From Levilactobacillus zymae (GTDB lineage Bacteria; Bacillota; Bacilli; Lactobacillales; Lactobacillaceae): DNA of 64,000 nucleotides. Position numbers and translations under genes: made by a program. The stretch covers positions 2,232,001-2,296,000 of the forward strand of contig NZ_JAVLAS010000001.1 in assembly GCF_032190635.1 (NCBI RefSeq). Direction: 5' to 3'. Under the pieces are notes generated by a model. It made no database searches. It saw only the letters and a list, made by a program, of their open reading frames with translations, and was not told the DNA's origin. Of this stretch, positions 16,372 to 25,113 are shown one piece after another; position 1 is the first letter of the stretch, and every line of letters starts with the position of its first letter.

Positions 16372-17793
16372 TTAACCCTGTGCCTTAGTCTTGCGCCCAT
16401 CCCGTAACATGGCCGCGAAGATGAAGCCCACGATAGAGACCACCAGGAAGGTCATAAAGACCGCCCGGTAGCCCGCCAAGTTGGCGTTAGCCGCCGTGGT
16501 CGTGGCCTTGTGACTGGCCGTGACCATGGCCAAGATTAACGTCGCCACAGCGACCCCGGTCGATCCCAGAATTTGCCGCACCGTGGTAATCACGGCGGTC
16601 CCGTGTGAAATCAGATTATCGGGTAACGAGTTAGCCCCCAACGTAACGGCGGGCATCATGACAAAGGCGTTGCCCCCTTCAATCAGGGCCGCAATCAGAA
16701 TCATACTGAACAGGGGTTGTTTACCCGGCATTAGAACCAGCAAGGCCCAACCGACGACAATCATGCCCATCCCGGTCAACATGGTGCCCTTGAAGCCGAT
16801 CTTATCGGCCAAGTGCCCGGTCACCGGATTTAAGAGGCTGAGCAAGACGGCCCCGGGAACTAGCGACATCCCAGAGGCGAACGGCGATAACCCCAGCACC
16901 GTTTGGTAATACAACGGAAAGATAATCGTCACCACGATCAGCGCGATGTAGGATGTCCCGGTCAACAAAACCGCCAAGTCGAAGTTAAAGGTCTTGAGCA
17001 CCCGTAATTCCAGTAACGGCGTGTCAACGTGGAACTGCCGCCAAACGAAGAACGTGACCAGTAACAGACTAACGACCAACAGGGTGCCTTGCAGCCCCCA
17101 GTTGACGCCAGCCTTACCAATCTGGTTAACCACGTACAGAATCCCGATGAAGCCTAAGCTCCCCACGACGGACAGATAATCCAACCGTGACGTGTGCTGG
17201 GGCATGACGTCCTTAATGGTCTTGAGCGACAGGACGAAGACCACCGTAATAATCAGCATGAAGACCACGAAGAGCCCCTGCCAAGTCGTGTATTTTAAGA
17301 CGATTCCGGAAATGATCGGACCCACGGCTAACGCGGACCCCATGACCAACCCGGCAAAGCCCATCACGCCACCCCGTTTATCTTCCGGCGTGATCCGTAA
17401 CATCACGGTCTGATACGACGGGAACATCACCCCGACGGCCATGGCTTCCATCACCCGCCCCAGCATCATCATTGGAAAACTGGTGGCGAGGTAAATGATG
17501 AAGGTTCCCACATCGAATAAGGCCAGCATACTCATGAACAAAACCGGGAACCGTAGATTATTCAACAACCACGGACTGACCGGCATCATGACCACCATCA
17601 CCAACATGAACCCGGTAGTCAACCACTGCACGGTCGACGCGGGAATGTTGAAGTAGTGCATCAATGTCGGATAGGCCGTCGATAGCGATGATTGACTGAT
17701 GGACATGGTAAACGTCCCGGCCAACAACGTCCAAATGAACGCTAAATGATTGTACGGCCGCCCCTTCAAATCAATTGGTTGTGTCTCTGCCAT
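16372..17793 (-). CDS. DHA2-family multidrug efflux MFS transporter (EmrB/QacA type)
   Basis: The ATG at 17793 is preferred over the GTG three codons upstream because GAGGAG then has normal spacing, giving 473 residues. The protein has about 14 hydrophobic segments, the TAYPTLMHYFNIPASTVQWLTTGFMLVM segment typical of DHA2 helix 1-2, and a motif C-like GFAGLVMGSALAVGPIISG region. It is a proton-driven exporter in the cytoplasmic membrane; substrates are unknown. A small palindrome, AGAACTGTTCT, lies directly upstream and could be a regulator site. No regulator gene is adjacent. Confidence 0.88.
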   Translation of the reverse strand: MAETQPIDLKGRPYNHLAFIWTLLAGTFTMSISQSSLSTAYPTLMHYFNIPASTVQWLTTGFMLVMVVMMPVSPWLLNNLRFPVLFMSMLALFDVGTFIIYLATSFPMMMLGRVMEAMAVGVMFPSYQTVMLRITPEDKRGGVMGFAGLVMGSALAVGPIISGIVLKYTTWQGLFVVFMLIITVVFVLSLKTIKDVMPQHTSRLDYLSVVGSLGFIGILYVVNQIGKAGVNWGLQGTLLVVSLLLVTFFVWRQFHVDTPLLELRVLKTFNFDLAVLLTGTSYIALIVVTIIFPLYYQTVLGLSPFASGMSLVPGAVLLSLLNPVTGHLADKIGFKGTMLTGMGMIVVGWALLVLMPGKQPLFSMILIAALIEGGNAFVMMPAVTLGANSLPDNLISHGTAVITTVRQILGSTGVAVATLILAMVTASHKATTTAANANLAGYRAVFMTFLVVSIVGFIFAAMLRDGRKTKAQG

Positions 17794-17819
17794 CTTACCC
17801 ACTCCTCTTTGCCTAGTTT

Positions 17820-17830
17820 AGAACTGTTCT
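17820..17830. promoter_or_regulatory. Possible operator upstream of the DHA2 exporter
   Basis: A perfect inverted repeat, AGAAC-T-GTTCT, lies 27 bases upstream of the start codon, within the likely promoter or leader. The cognate regulator is not evident. Confidence 0.35.
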
Positions 17831-17993
17831 TAACTATTCCATCGTAACCCTTTTCTTGATTTCTGTAAACTCGTAACCCCCGCCCGCGCCCCTAGTTCGG
17901 CCGGTGACTTAGCCCCCCTTCTTCCGATTATTTTCCTTGACCCCGTTGGGTTTTACCACCATTTCCATGTCGCGGTGGGGGGTGAACCTTCGC

Positions 17994-18019
17994 AAATTAA
18001 ATTGCTAGCAATTTAATTT
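17994..18019. other. 26-base perfect AT-rich palindrome
   Basis: The sequence reads AAATTAAATTGC-TA and its exact complement, with TTTTT after it on the plus strand. The rest of the 17803-18143 intergenic stretch shows only a TACAAT -10-like box near 18080. It could be a terminator-like hairpin or a protein-binding site. Confidence 0.4.
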
Positions 18020-18143
18020 TTGACGAGTTAAACGTTCTGACCGCCAGCGGCACGATAAGTTACTTCTCCGGGCTTTTTTGGTACAATATAGTCTATTGGG
18101 AATAGAAATTATTCTGGTAAATTAAAGGAATTGAGGGCAAGCC

Positions 18144-18323
18144 ATGGACTTAGTAAGTTATTTACACGATGAAATCAACTTTCTCACCGAACAAATGAAT
18201 GAAGCAGAAAAGGATCATAACAGTTCCATGCGGTTCCTCTGCGATGCCCGGATCGAAGAGGCCAAGCACATCTTAAAGAAGATCGATGCTGGTGACATCA
18301 CACAATTAACTAAAACCGAATAG
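18144..18323 (+). CDS. Small 59-residue cytosolic protein
   Basis: ATG at 18144 follows GAGGG and the frame stops at TAG 18321-18323. The product is highly charged and predicted helical (LHDEINFLTEQMNEAEKDH, ARIEEAKHILKKID), with no membrane segment. A TACAAT -10-like box lies about 60 bases upstream and a strong terminator follows, so it is a monocistronic gene. The protein is not recognised. Confidence 0.7.
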   Translation: MDLVSYLHDEINFLTEQMNEAEKDHNSSMRFLCDARIEEAKHILKKIDAGDITQLTKTE

Positions 18324-18331
18324 AACAGCTA

Positions 18332-18365
18332 GCGAGGGCGAGACCACCATCTCGCCCTCGTTTTT
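18332..18365 (+). terminator. Terminator after the 59-residue gene
   Basis: CGAGGGCGAGA and TCTCGCCCTCG form a perfect 11-bp stem followed by TTTTT. Confidence 0.9.
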
Positions 18366-18457
18366 CGCCGTTGGCTCCCGAACATCGTCCCAAGTTCGCC
18401 GAATTGCCAATTTGGGTGTAAATTAGAAGTGTCACTTAATTTAGAGGAGGTAACACG

Positions 18458-19249
18458 TTGATAACTATTAAATCAGCTCGTGAAATCGAAAAAATGCGTG
18501 AATCTGGTGCCGTTTTGGCCGGTGTCCATTTGGGCTTACGTCAGCTCATCAAGCCCGGCATCTCGAGTTGGGAAATCGAAGAATTTGCGAACAAGTACAT
18601 CGAAGAACACGGCGCTAAACCGTCCGAAAAGGGCTTCGAGGGGTACAAGTACGCCACCTGTGTCAGCGTCAACGACGAAGTGGCCCACGCCATCCCGCGA
18701 AAGAACTTGATCTTAAAGAACGGCGACGTGGTCAAAGTTGATATGACCGTCAACCTGGACGGCTTCGAAAGCGATTCTTGCTGGGCCTACGCGGTTGGCG
18801 AGATTAGTGACGACGCCAAACGCCTGATGGCCGTGACGAAGAAAGCCCTATACCTGGGGATTGACCAGGCCGTAGTGGGCAACCGCATCGGGGATATCGG
18901 CCACGCTATTCAAGACTACGTCGAAACCCAAAACCACATGGGTGACGTGCGAGAATTGATTGGCCACGGGATTGGCCCAACCATGCACGAACAACCTAAC
19001 GTCCCCCATTACGGCGAAGCGGGCCACGGCTTACGCTTGCGCGAGGGCATGACCATCACCATCGAACCCATGGTTAACTTGGGGACTTGGGAGATCAAAT
19101 CCAAGCCCACGGCCGATAAATCCTGGGAATACTACGTTTCGGCCGACGGGTCACTATCCTGCCAGTACGAACACACCCTGGCCATCACCAAGGATGGTCC
19201 GAAGATCTTAACGTCCCAGGATCCCGAATTCGACGCCAAGTATCTCTAA
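18458..19249 (+). CDS. map: Methionine aminopeptidase, type I
   Basis: A TTG start at 18458 follows AGAGGAGG. The 263-residue cytosolic enzyme removes N-terminal Met from nascent proteins. Metal ligands of the pita-bread fold are visible: D in KVDMTVNLDGF, D in SDSCWAYAVG, H in GHGIGPTMHEQPNVPHYG, E in MTITIEPMV and E in YEHTLAIT. It is followed 16 bases later by the menG-like gene, so the two form an operon. Confidence 0.95.
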   Translation: MITIKSAREIEKMRESGAVLAGVHLGLRQLIKPGISSWEIEEFANKYIEEHGAKPSEKGFEGYKYATCVSVNDEVAHAIPRKNLILKNGDVVKVDMTVNLDGFESDSCWAYAVGEISDDAKRLMAVTKKALYLGIDQAVVGNRIGDIGHAIQDYVETQNHMGDVRELIGHGIGPTMHEQPNVPHYGEAGHGLRLREGMTITIEPMVNLGTWEIKSKPTADKSWEYYVSADGSLSCQYEHTLAITKDGPKILTSQDPEFDAKYL

Positions 19250-19265
19250 CAAGGAGGCGGCCACG

Positions 19266-20060
19266 ATGGCGTTAACCAACCACACGTCCGAAAAAAGTGT
19301 CGCGCACCTGTTCAATCAGATTGCGCCCCAGTACGATCAGATGAATAGCATTATTAGCTTGGGCACCCACCGGCTTTGGCGCCAACGGGTCATGGACGCC
19401 ATGCACGTGGCCCCGGGCGTTTCCGCCCTCGACCTGTGTTGTGGTACCGGTGACTGGACTATTTCATTAGCCCAAGCGGCGGGTCCCAGCGGCCAAGTGG
19501 TCGGTCTCGACCTAAGCTCTGAGATGCTAGCGGTCGCTCGCCAAAAGGTCGCTACGGCTCAGCTGCAAAGCCAAATTACGCTGAAGACCGGTGATGCCAT
19601 GCACCTGCCCTACCCAGATAACTACTTCGACGTGGTCACCATCGGTTTCGGCTTGCGCAACGTCCCGGACGCCCAACGGGTTTTAAACGAAATGACGCGG
19701 GTAGTTAAGCCCGGCGGCCAGGTGGTCTGCTTAGAAACCTCACAGCCGACTAATCCGCTGGTTCACGCTGGCTGGCAAGTCTACTTCGGTCACTTAGTGC
19801 CATTGATGGGCCGGGTGGTGGCCCACCACTACCAAGCCTACCAGTACCTGCAGCGAACTACTCACGAGTTCGTGTCGGCTTCAACACTCGCCGCCATGTT
19901 CACCCAAGCCGGGTTGATTCAAGTTCACTTCACCCGGTTCAACCTGGGAGCGGCGGCCGTCCACTTCGGGGTGAAACCCCGGCCGGCCGACCGCCTGACC
20001 CGACTGCCCCGATCACTCATGCTTACTAAAACGCAAAGGTGTCCCTTGTTCCTGAATTAG
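19266..20060 (+). CDS. menG: Demethylmenaquinone methyltransferase (UbiE/MenG family), C-terminally extended
   Basis: The SAM-dependent methyltransferase has the UbiE hallmarks: FNQIAPQYDQMNSIISLGTHRLWR, ALDLCCGTGDWTI (SAM loop), DAMHLPYPDNYFDVVTIGFGLRNV and LETSQPTNP. It would methylate demethylmenaquinone, useful if this strain can respire with added heme. GGAGGCGG precedes the ATG. The family normally ends near AAVHFGVKP, giving about 235 residues. Here the frame runs about 28 residues further and stops inside the loop of a 24-bp hairpin (20030-20082), suggesting loss of the original stop. Confidence 0.88.
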   Translation: MALTNHTSEKSVAHLFNQIAPQYDQMNSIISLGTHRLWRQRVMDAMHVAPGVSALDLCCGTGDWTISLAQAAGPSGQVVGLDLSSEMLAVARQKVATAQLQSQITLKTGDAMHLPYPDNYFDVVTIGFGLRNVPDAQRVLNEMTRVVKPGGQVVCLETSQPTNPLVHAGWQVYFGHLVPLMGRVVAHHYQAYQYLQRTTHEFVSASTLAAMFTQAGLIQVHFTRFNLGAAAVHFGVKPRPADRLTRLPRSLMLTKTQRCPLFLN

Positions 20061-20082
20061 GAACAAGGGACACCTTTGCGTT
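20030..20082. terminator. 24-bp perfect hairpin enclosing the menG stop codon
   Basis: Bases 20030-20053 and 20059-20082 are exact complements around the five-base loop GAATT. The menG TAG starts at the last loop base. There is no T run on the plus strand and only TTTAG on the minus strand, so it is an atypical terminator. It may separate the convergent menG and XRE genes. Confidence 0.7.
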
Positions 20083-20131
20083 AAACGATTTCAATTGTCT
20101 TTAGCGGGCATTGTCGGTTGCGACCACTACC

Positions 20132-20989
20132 CTAGTCCAACGTCGCTTCGGCGTCGCGAATGAGCCCCAGCACATGCTGATTATCGTTCAGTCGCGCAAA
20201 CGCCGCCGCATCATCTAGATCCTGCTGAATTACGGCACGATCGGCATGATGTTGCTGCCGATTAAGGGCCCGGCGGAGGATGATCCGAGCCAGATAAAAG
20301 GTCACGTGATACTGGGCACAGATTTTAACCCCGTAAGCTAACAGATCATCACTAGTCTCATAATCGCCCTGTTGACTGTAGAACTCGGCGGTGTAGTTAA
20401 TGATATTTAGGGCCCGCCAAATACTATGGCGGGTCTTAAACGATAGCTTCCGGATTTCCCCGAACACCTTGTTAAAATAGAACTCTGCCCGTTTGGCGTC
20501 GTCGACTTGATTGTAGGCAATTCCCGTCCCCGTGTAGGCCAACATCGCATACATCGAGTGATGGCCCTCGTCTAACCGGTTCAAAATTTGCGAAAAGTCG
20601 TACAGCGCATCACTGACACTCCCGTGAGACAGGGCCGTCGCGTACCCCCGTAAAAAGTAATAACGTAATTGGAAGGTCACCGAATCGTTAGCGGGGTCGC
20701 CTAATTTTTCTAAGTCGGCGTGTACCATGGGGTACATCTCTTGCTGCAGGTGCGTTTCGGCCGATTCCAAAATCAATGCCCGCTTAGAATCACCACTCTG
20801 ATTGACGGGGAATAGGTCGTCGAGGGTGAGTTCCAAGCGATCGCATAACTGTAACAAAATTTTTAACGACGGGACTTTCCCGTTACGTTCAAACTTACTT
20901 AAGGTCGCCTGCGTACAGATTCCCTGCGCCAATTGTTCTTGTGACAGGTGCATCCGCTTGCGGGTTTCAATGAAAATATCTACGTTCAT
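20132..20989 (-). CDS. XRE-family regulator with TPR-like C-terminus (Rgg/PlcR type)
   Basis: The 285-residue protein has an N-terminal helix-turn-helix (about 5-60; MHLSQEQLAQGICTQATLSKFE then LDDLF). A long all-helical region of about 200 residues follows, with TPR-like spacing, as in peptide-responsive RRNPP regulators. No obvious signal-peptide gene lies beside it. It is 43 bases downstream of mpg on the same strand and has poor Shine-Dalgarno complementarity. The target and ligand are unknown. Confidence 0.75.
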   Translation of the reverse strand: MNVDIFIETRKRMHLSQEQLAQGICTQATLSKFERNGKVPSLKILLQLCDRLELTLDDLFPVNQSGDSKRALILESAETHLQQEMYPMVHADLEKLGDPANDSVTFQLRYYFLRGYATALSHGSVSDALYDFSQILNRLDEGHHSMYAMLAYTGTGIAYNQVDDAKRAEFYFNKVFGEIRKLSFKTRHSIWRALNIINYTAEFYSQQGDYETSDDLLAYGVKICAQYHVTFYLARIILRRALNRQQHHADRAVIQQDLDDAAAFARLNDNQHVLGLIRDAEATLD

Positions 20990-21032
20990 ATTGTCTTTTC
21001 CTCATCCCTTAAATGGTTTTGGACTTATACTT

Positions 21033-21677
21033 TCAGTGTACAAGATTACCAGTTGATTGCCAACCATGCTGGCCACGGTCCCAGTCCCGTTTACGACTCG
21101 CCGAGACAAATGGATTCCCCGCAACCGTGAACCGGAGGGGTTGGTCGTGCCAACTCCCCGCACTGACGCCGATTCGCGCCGAAGAGACGATTTGGCGGGG
21201 CAGCCGCGTGGCCGTCGGGGTAATGAACAGGTTATGCGCCCCCAGCATGGTCCGGTTCAACGCCTTGGTGTGAATGCCCAGCGCCGCCATCAGTTTCCCT
21301 GGTCCGTTGGTCACGTTCGGCACCGGTTTGTTTCGATGAATCTGCATTAATTCCAATCCCCGGTGCGGCTCGATTCCCCGAATCAAGATCCCTTGGGGCG
21401 TCCCCTGCGGCTGAGCGGCAACGTTCAGCATGTAGTATCCCCGCAAGACGTATATGTAAATGGTACCTGGCGCGTCGTACAATGCAGCGTTGGCCGCCGT
21501 ATGCCGCCCTTTAAAGGCGTGAGCAGCAGTATCCTGTTCTCCCAGATAGGCCTCGGTTTCAACAATCCAGCCGCTCATCAGCCCCGCGCGCGTCTCATAG
21601 ATCAGTTCGTGCCCCAATAGGTCGCGCGCAATCTCCGGGGTTGGTCGGCCCGTGTAAAAGTCTCCAATCGCTGCCAT
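21033..21677 (-). CDS. mpg: 3-methyladenine DNA glycosylase (AAG/MPG family)
   Basis: The ATG at 21677 follows GGAAGG, giving 214 residues; an upstream in-frame TTG would read through the ribosome binding site. Family motifs are TAAHAFKGRHTAANAALY, PGTIYIYVLRGYYMLN and GIEP, followed by NVTNGPGKLMAALGI. It excises alkylated purines in base excision repair. A second, unrelated 3-methyladenine glycosylase (tag) is at 57244-57792. Confidence 0.92.
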   Translation of the reverse strand: MAAIGDFYTGRPTPEIARDLLGHELIYETRAGLMSGWIVETEAYLGEQDTAAHAFKGRHTAANAALYDAPGTIYIYVLRGYYMLNVAAQPQGTPQGILIRGIEPHRGLELMQIHRNKPVPNVTNGPGKLMAALGIHTKALNRTMLGAHNLFITPTATRLPRQIVSSARIGVSAGSWHDQPLRFTVAGNPFVSASRKRDWDRGQHGWQSTGNLVH

Positions 21678-21827
21678 GGCTAACCTTCCTTCCAATTATC
21701 CAATTAATGTTGCCCCGCAATCAATTCCGCAACAAACCCGAGCTTAGTACAGTCCTCTGCCGGTCTACCTTCGCCTTTGCATCCCCCGTCGTAAACGGTA
21801 GAATAAGGACTAGGAGATGATGCTTTT

Positions 21828-22220
21828 ATGGCACTAAAGTTAGAACGAATCTACACTAAGCCCGCCGATCTCAGCGGGTACCGCATCTTAGTCGACCGGT
21901 TATGGCCCCGCGGGATTTCCAAAGTTAACGCTCATTTGGACCACTGGGACAAAGAAATCGGCCCGTCCACCGAACTGCGTAAATGGTTCAACCACGACCC
22001 CGCCAAGTTTCCAGAATTTAAAACTCGCTACCTAGCCGAGCTGAACGCCAATCCGGCCTTACCCGCTTTCCTGCAGCAGTTGGCCACCCAACTCACCACG
22101 CAAGATGTCATCCTACTGTACGGAGCCAAGGACGAGACCCACAACCAAGCCGTGGTGCTTAAAGCCTTTCTGCAAGCTCAACTTGCGGGGCAAGTACCTG
22201 CCGCACGGCTGCAAGACTAA
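21828..22220 (+). CDS. DUF488-family protein
   Basis: The 130-residue protein has the family signature YRILVDRLWPRGISK and KEIGPSTELRKWFNHDP, then ILLYGAKDETHNQAVVL. The family (YeaO-like) has no established biochemical role. GGAGATG precedes the ATG. Its 3' end overlaps the 3' end of the convergent HAD gene by 62 bases. Confidence 0.88.
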   Translation: MALKLERIYTKPADLSGYRILVDRLWPRGISKVNAHLDHWDKEIGPSTELRKWFNHDPAKFPEFKTRYLAELNANPALPAFLQQLATQLTTQDVILLYGAKDETHNQAVVLKAFLQAQLAGQVPAARLQD

Positions 22221-22743
22221 GCGCAGCCGTTCCTGGCAACATCGCCGCTACGGGGGCCAGCGGTGTCGCGTTGATGCCAATGGTCACACACCCAGCCGCA
22301 CTCGCCGACTGCACCCCCGTCACGGTGTCCTCAAAGGCCACACACGCGGTAGGTGGCAGCCCTAAGAGCTCCGCCGCAGCATTCGTCGACGCTGAGGCCA
22401 GGGCTAACGGATAGCCGGCTCGTTGTAGTTCGGCGAGAAAGGCGGTCACTCCAGGCAACCGGTTCGCCGGGGTCATCGCGGCCACGAATTGCCGGTACAG
22501 GGCATTTTCATGCTCGGTCAGTTGCCGAAATTGCGCCGGGGTCAAGCTATTTTCCCGACCGCCGGAAGCCAGAATGGCCGTCAGCGAATCCTGGCGACTC
22601 ATGCCAGGCAGCTGGGTCGCTAACGTCGTGGTCCAGGGAATGTCCAGTTCTTGTGCCACAGTTTGCCATGATTTTAGGTGGTACTGCCAAGAGTCCGCAA
22701 TAACCCCGTGTAAATCAAACAAGAAACCATGAATGGTGATCAT
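22159..22743 (-). CDS. Beta-phosphoglucomutase-like HAD protein, internally shortened and active-site altered
   Basis: The 194-residue product belongs to the beta-PGM branch (FDL-x-GVIADS, QLPGMSRQDSL, PLALASAS, VAFEDTVTGVQSASAAG). Two defects are visible. The second Asp of the DxD motif is His (FDLHGV), removing the acid/base residue that phosphomutases need. And SASTNA is joined directly to the late AAELLGLPP helix, so about 30 residues that normally contain the essential Lys (K-P-x-P-D) are missing. The family length is about 220. The start follows GAGGGG. It is probably a non-functional or repurposed remnant. Confidence 0.75.
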   Translation of the reverse strand: MITIHGFLFDLHGVIADSWQYHLKSWQTVAQELDIPWTTTLATQLPGMSRQDSLTAILASGGRENSLTPAQFRQLTEHENALYRQFVAAMTPANRLPGVTAFLAELQRAGYPLALASASTNAAAELLGLPPTACVAFEDTVTGVQSASAAGCVTIGINATPLAPVAAMLPGTAALSLAAVRQVLAPQVELAERL

Positions 22744-22803
22744 CGAAATTTCCCCTCGTCATGCCGGGTATTAATGGGTCTTATTATACACCTATTAAAA
22801 TAC

Positions 22804-22842
22804 GAAAAGCGCCAACGGCCTTCACCGCTGACGCTTTTTTTA
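22804..22842 (-). terminator. Terminator after the universal stress gene
   Basis: On the minus strand AGCGTCAGCGG and CCGTTGGCGCT form a stem with poly-A upstream and TTTTCG downstream. It can act in both directions. Confidence 0.7.
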
Positions 22843-22865
22843 AGTGACTTAATCTAATAGTTGTG

Positions 22866-23324
22866 TTACCGGATGACGATCACGGAGACGTCGGATTTGC
22901 GTGCTAAGCGTAACCCGATGGCTCCGGGATGGCCGTGACTAGCGAAATCCACGTCGGCGCCGCACACCACCAGATCCGGTTGAAAATCCGGAATGATCTG
23001 TTGGAGAATCACGTCGTCCACGTCGCCGCCTTCCGCCACAATGGGCCGCACGTTTTCAACGCCAAAATCCTTCGCCTTGGCCGCGTACCCTTTAACCACG
23101 TCTTGCAATTCCTGACGTTTCTGGTGAACCTTATCCGGCATCAACGATTCGTAGATACTAATATCGTCATTTTCCAACACCGACGTAATGCCGAGCTCCG
23201 CCCCGTAATCGCGGGCCATCGTCAGCGCAAATCGAAAAGCGCGGGCGGTCGACGGCCGATCATCTTCATCAATGGTCACCAAAATTCGGTGGAAGAACAA
23301 CGGCCGGTAATTTTCGTCTGGCAT
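22866..23324 (-). CDS. Universal stress protein (UspA family)
   Basis: The 152-residue protein begins FHRILVTIDEDDRPSTARAFRFAL and ends GADVDFASHGHPGAIGLRLARKSDVSVIVIR. The ATP-binding G-x2-G-x9-G(S/T) loop is only partly kept (SHGHPGAIG), so nucleotide binding is uncertain. GGAGG precedes the ATG, and a TTGCGT-16-TATAAT promoter is present at about 23355-23385 on the minus strand. It is a cytosolic stress-response protein of unspecified role. Confidence 0.88.
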   Translation of the reverse strand: MPDENYRPLFFHRILVTIDEDDRPSTARAFRFALTMARDYGAELGITSVLENDDISIYESLMPDKVHQKRQELQDVVKGYAAKAKDFGVENVRPIVAEGGDVDDVILQQIIPDFQPDLVVCGADVDFASHGHPGAIGLRLARKSDVSVIVIR

Positions 23325-23421
23325 AAAACCCCTCCTGGCGTCACAATCTCTGGTCTCATTATAACAAGCTTCATCGGAAACGCAACCGACGCCCTGGTTA
23401 AGGTAAAATTGCTGAGGTTAA

Positions 23422-23468
23422 CAAAAACAGCAGTCCGAAAGTTGGCCCTCGGACTGCTGTTTGATTTT
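23422..23468. terminator. Terminator after the BCCT gene
   Basis: AAACAGCAGTCCGA and TCGGACTGCTGTTT form a long perfect stem bounded by A/T runs. It ends the BCCT transcript and also shields the Usp promoter. Confidence 0.88.
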
Positions 23469-23487
23469 AATCTTTAAAACTAATCAC

Positions 23488-25083
23488 TTACCGCGCGTGA
23501 TCCGGCGACAAAATCATCGGTCCCCGAACGGCCCGTGGTAATTCGACGGTAATCCGCCGCATCACAACTGGCTTGGGTACCATAACCGGTTCGGTAACCT
23601 TCGCCGGTGCTGGCTTAGCCGTTAACATGTGCCAGATGGAATGAATCAGCAGCAGGCAGACGATCATCAGCGGGAAACCGGCAATCGTCGACACGGTTTG
23701 CACGGTCTTGAAGCCCCCGACCATCACAATCCCGAAGGAGAAGACGATGAAGACCACGACCCAGATCATCCGGTTCCAACGACTTGGTTGTTGCCCGTCG
23801 TCCAAGTGGAGACTGGTAAACGACGACACGATAAACGCCGACGACGAAATCGTGGTGGCCAAGAAGATGAAACACGAGATGCAGTACAGGGCCAAGACAA
23901 TCATCTTAAACGGCAAGGTGGCAATCACCGTGGCAACCACGGCGGCTTGCCCCTGCGTATTTAAGATGTGGACCAAGTTCACTGCTCCGGTCCGTTGGAG
24001 CCACAGGGAGTAGCCCCCAAAGATGGCATAAAAGCTCATGCACCCTAGGGCCCCGTAAGTCAGCATGCCGACCAAGACCTGCTTAATCGTCCGGCCCTTG
24101 GAGATGCGGGCGATAAATAGTCCCATGACGGGCATGTAAGACAACCACCAGCCCCAGTAGAAGATGGTCTCCTGCTGAGCCGTGGAATCTCCCCCGTTGG
24201 GCAAGGTATTGGTGGACATGGAAATAAACTTTTGGGCCATTAAGCCCAAACTGTTGGTTTCGGAATTTAAGATGTAGACGGTCGGTCCAATGATCAAAAT
24301 CAGAGCCAAGAGTCCTAAGGCCGTCCAGATGTGCGCGGCACTTAACCGGTCGATCCCCCCGTTTAACCCGTGGAAGACCGTGACGGCAAACAGAATAAAC
24401 AGAATAATAAAGAGCTCAATCTTTAACGCCAGGTTATCTTGAACCCCGGTCAAACGACTCAAGACCTTCGAAATAATCGGAATTTCCATCCCGACGGAGG
24501 AACCAATGCCCCCCATGATCCCGAAGACCACTAAGAAGTCGATGACCTGCCGGGCAATCTTCTTGCCACGGCTGTCACCTTGCAGGCTAGTAATGGCGGC
24601 ACTAACCCGTTGAACCTTACCGTGCTTAACGAATAAGACGTAGGCAATCGCGATGGTGGCCGGCGCAAACATCATCCACGCCATGGGGCCCCAGTTGAAC
24701 TGACCGTACATGTGCGCTACCCCGTAGGCCGCCGTAGAGAACGGCTTCAACCCGAAGGCCGGGTGCTGTAAGTACCGTAAGGGGTCGACGATGGACAGCA
24801 TCAAGATACTGGCATCGATCGCCGTGGCGAACACCATGCTCCCCCACTGAAAGCTACTGTAACGTGGCTTGTCGTCGGGGCCGCCTAATTTAACTTTCCC
24901 AAACTTTCCAAAGGCGAGATACATAAAGAATAAAAAGTTAATCGCATAGACCAACAGATAAGCCCACGACATCTGGGTATCAATCCAGTTGAGCAGTGAG
25001 CCCAACACCGCCTGCAGCCGATCCCCGCCCATGATGAAGATCACGGACGCAATGGCAAACAAGACAAACGTTGGCACGAACAC
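23488..25083 (-). CDS. BCCT-family (betaine/choline/carnitine) transporter
   Basis: The 531-residue protein has about 12 membrane segments and BCCT-type blocks: YGVAHMYGQFNWGPMAWMMF, SSVGMEIPIISKVL and FYWGWWLSYMPVMGLFIARISKGRT (the aromatic signature of helix 8). The usual glycine-rich TM3 motif is replaced by ATAIDASILML, so substrate and ion coupling may differ. The GTG at 25083 has no ribosome binding site. In-frame codons continue upstream to an ATT at 25113 five bases after AGGA, adding ILARKNIDKL, but a TGA lies 18 bases beyond that. The true start is unresolved. It lies behind a leader of about 770 bases. Confidence 0.82.
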   Translation of the reverse strand: MFVPTFVLFAIASVIFIMGGDRLQAVLGSLLNWIDTQMSWAYLLVYAINFLFFMYLAFGKFGKVKLGGPDDKPRYSSFQWGSMVFATAIDASILMLSIVDPLRYLQHPAFGLKPFSTAAYGVAHMYGQFNWGPMAWMMFAPATIAIAYVLFVKHGKVQRVSAAITSLQGDSRGKKIARQVIDFLVVFGIMGGIGSSVGMEIPIISKVLSRLTGVQDNLALKIELFIILFILFAVTVFHGLNGGIDRLSAAHIWTALGLLALILIIGPTVYILNSETNSLGLMAQKFISMSTNTLPNGGDSTAQQETIFYWGWWLSYMPVMGLFIARISKGRTIKQVLVGMLTYGALGCMSFYAIFGGYSLWLQRTGAVNLVHILNTQGQAAVVATVIATLPFKMIVLALYCISCFIFLATTISSSAFIVSSFTSLHLDDGQQPSRWNRMIWVVVFIVFSFGIVMVGGFKTVQTVSTIAGFPLMIVCLLLIHSIWHMLTAKPAPAKVTEPVMVPKPVVMRRITVELPRAVRGPMILSPDHAR

Positions 25084-25113
25084 TAACTTATCAATATTTT
25101 TTCGCGCTAAAAT

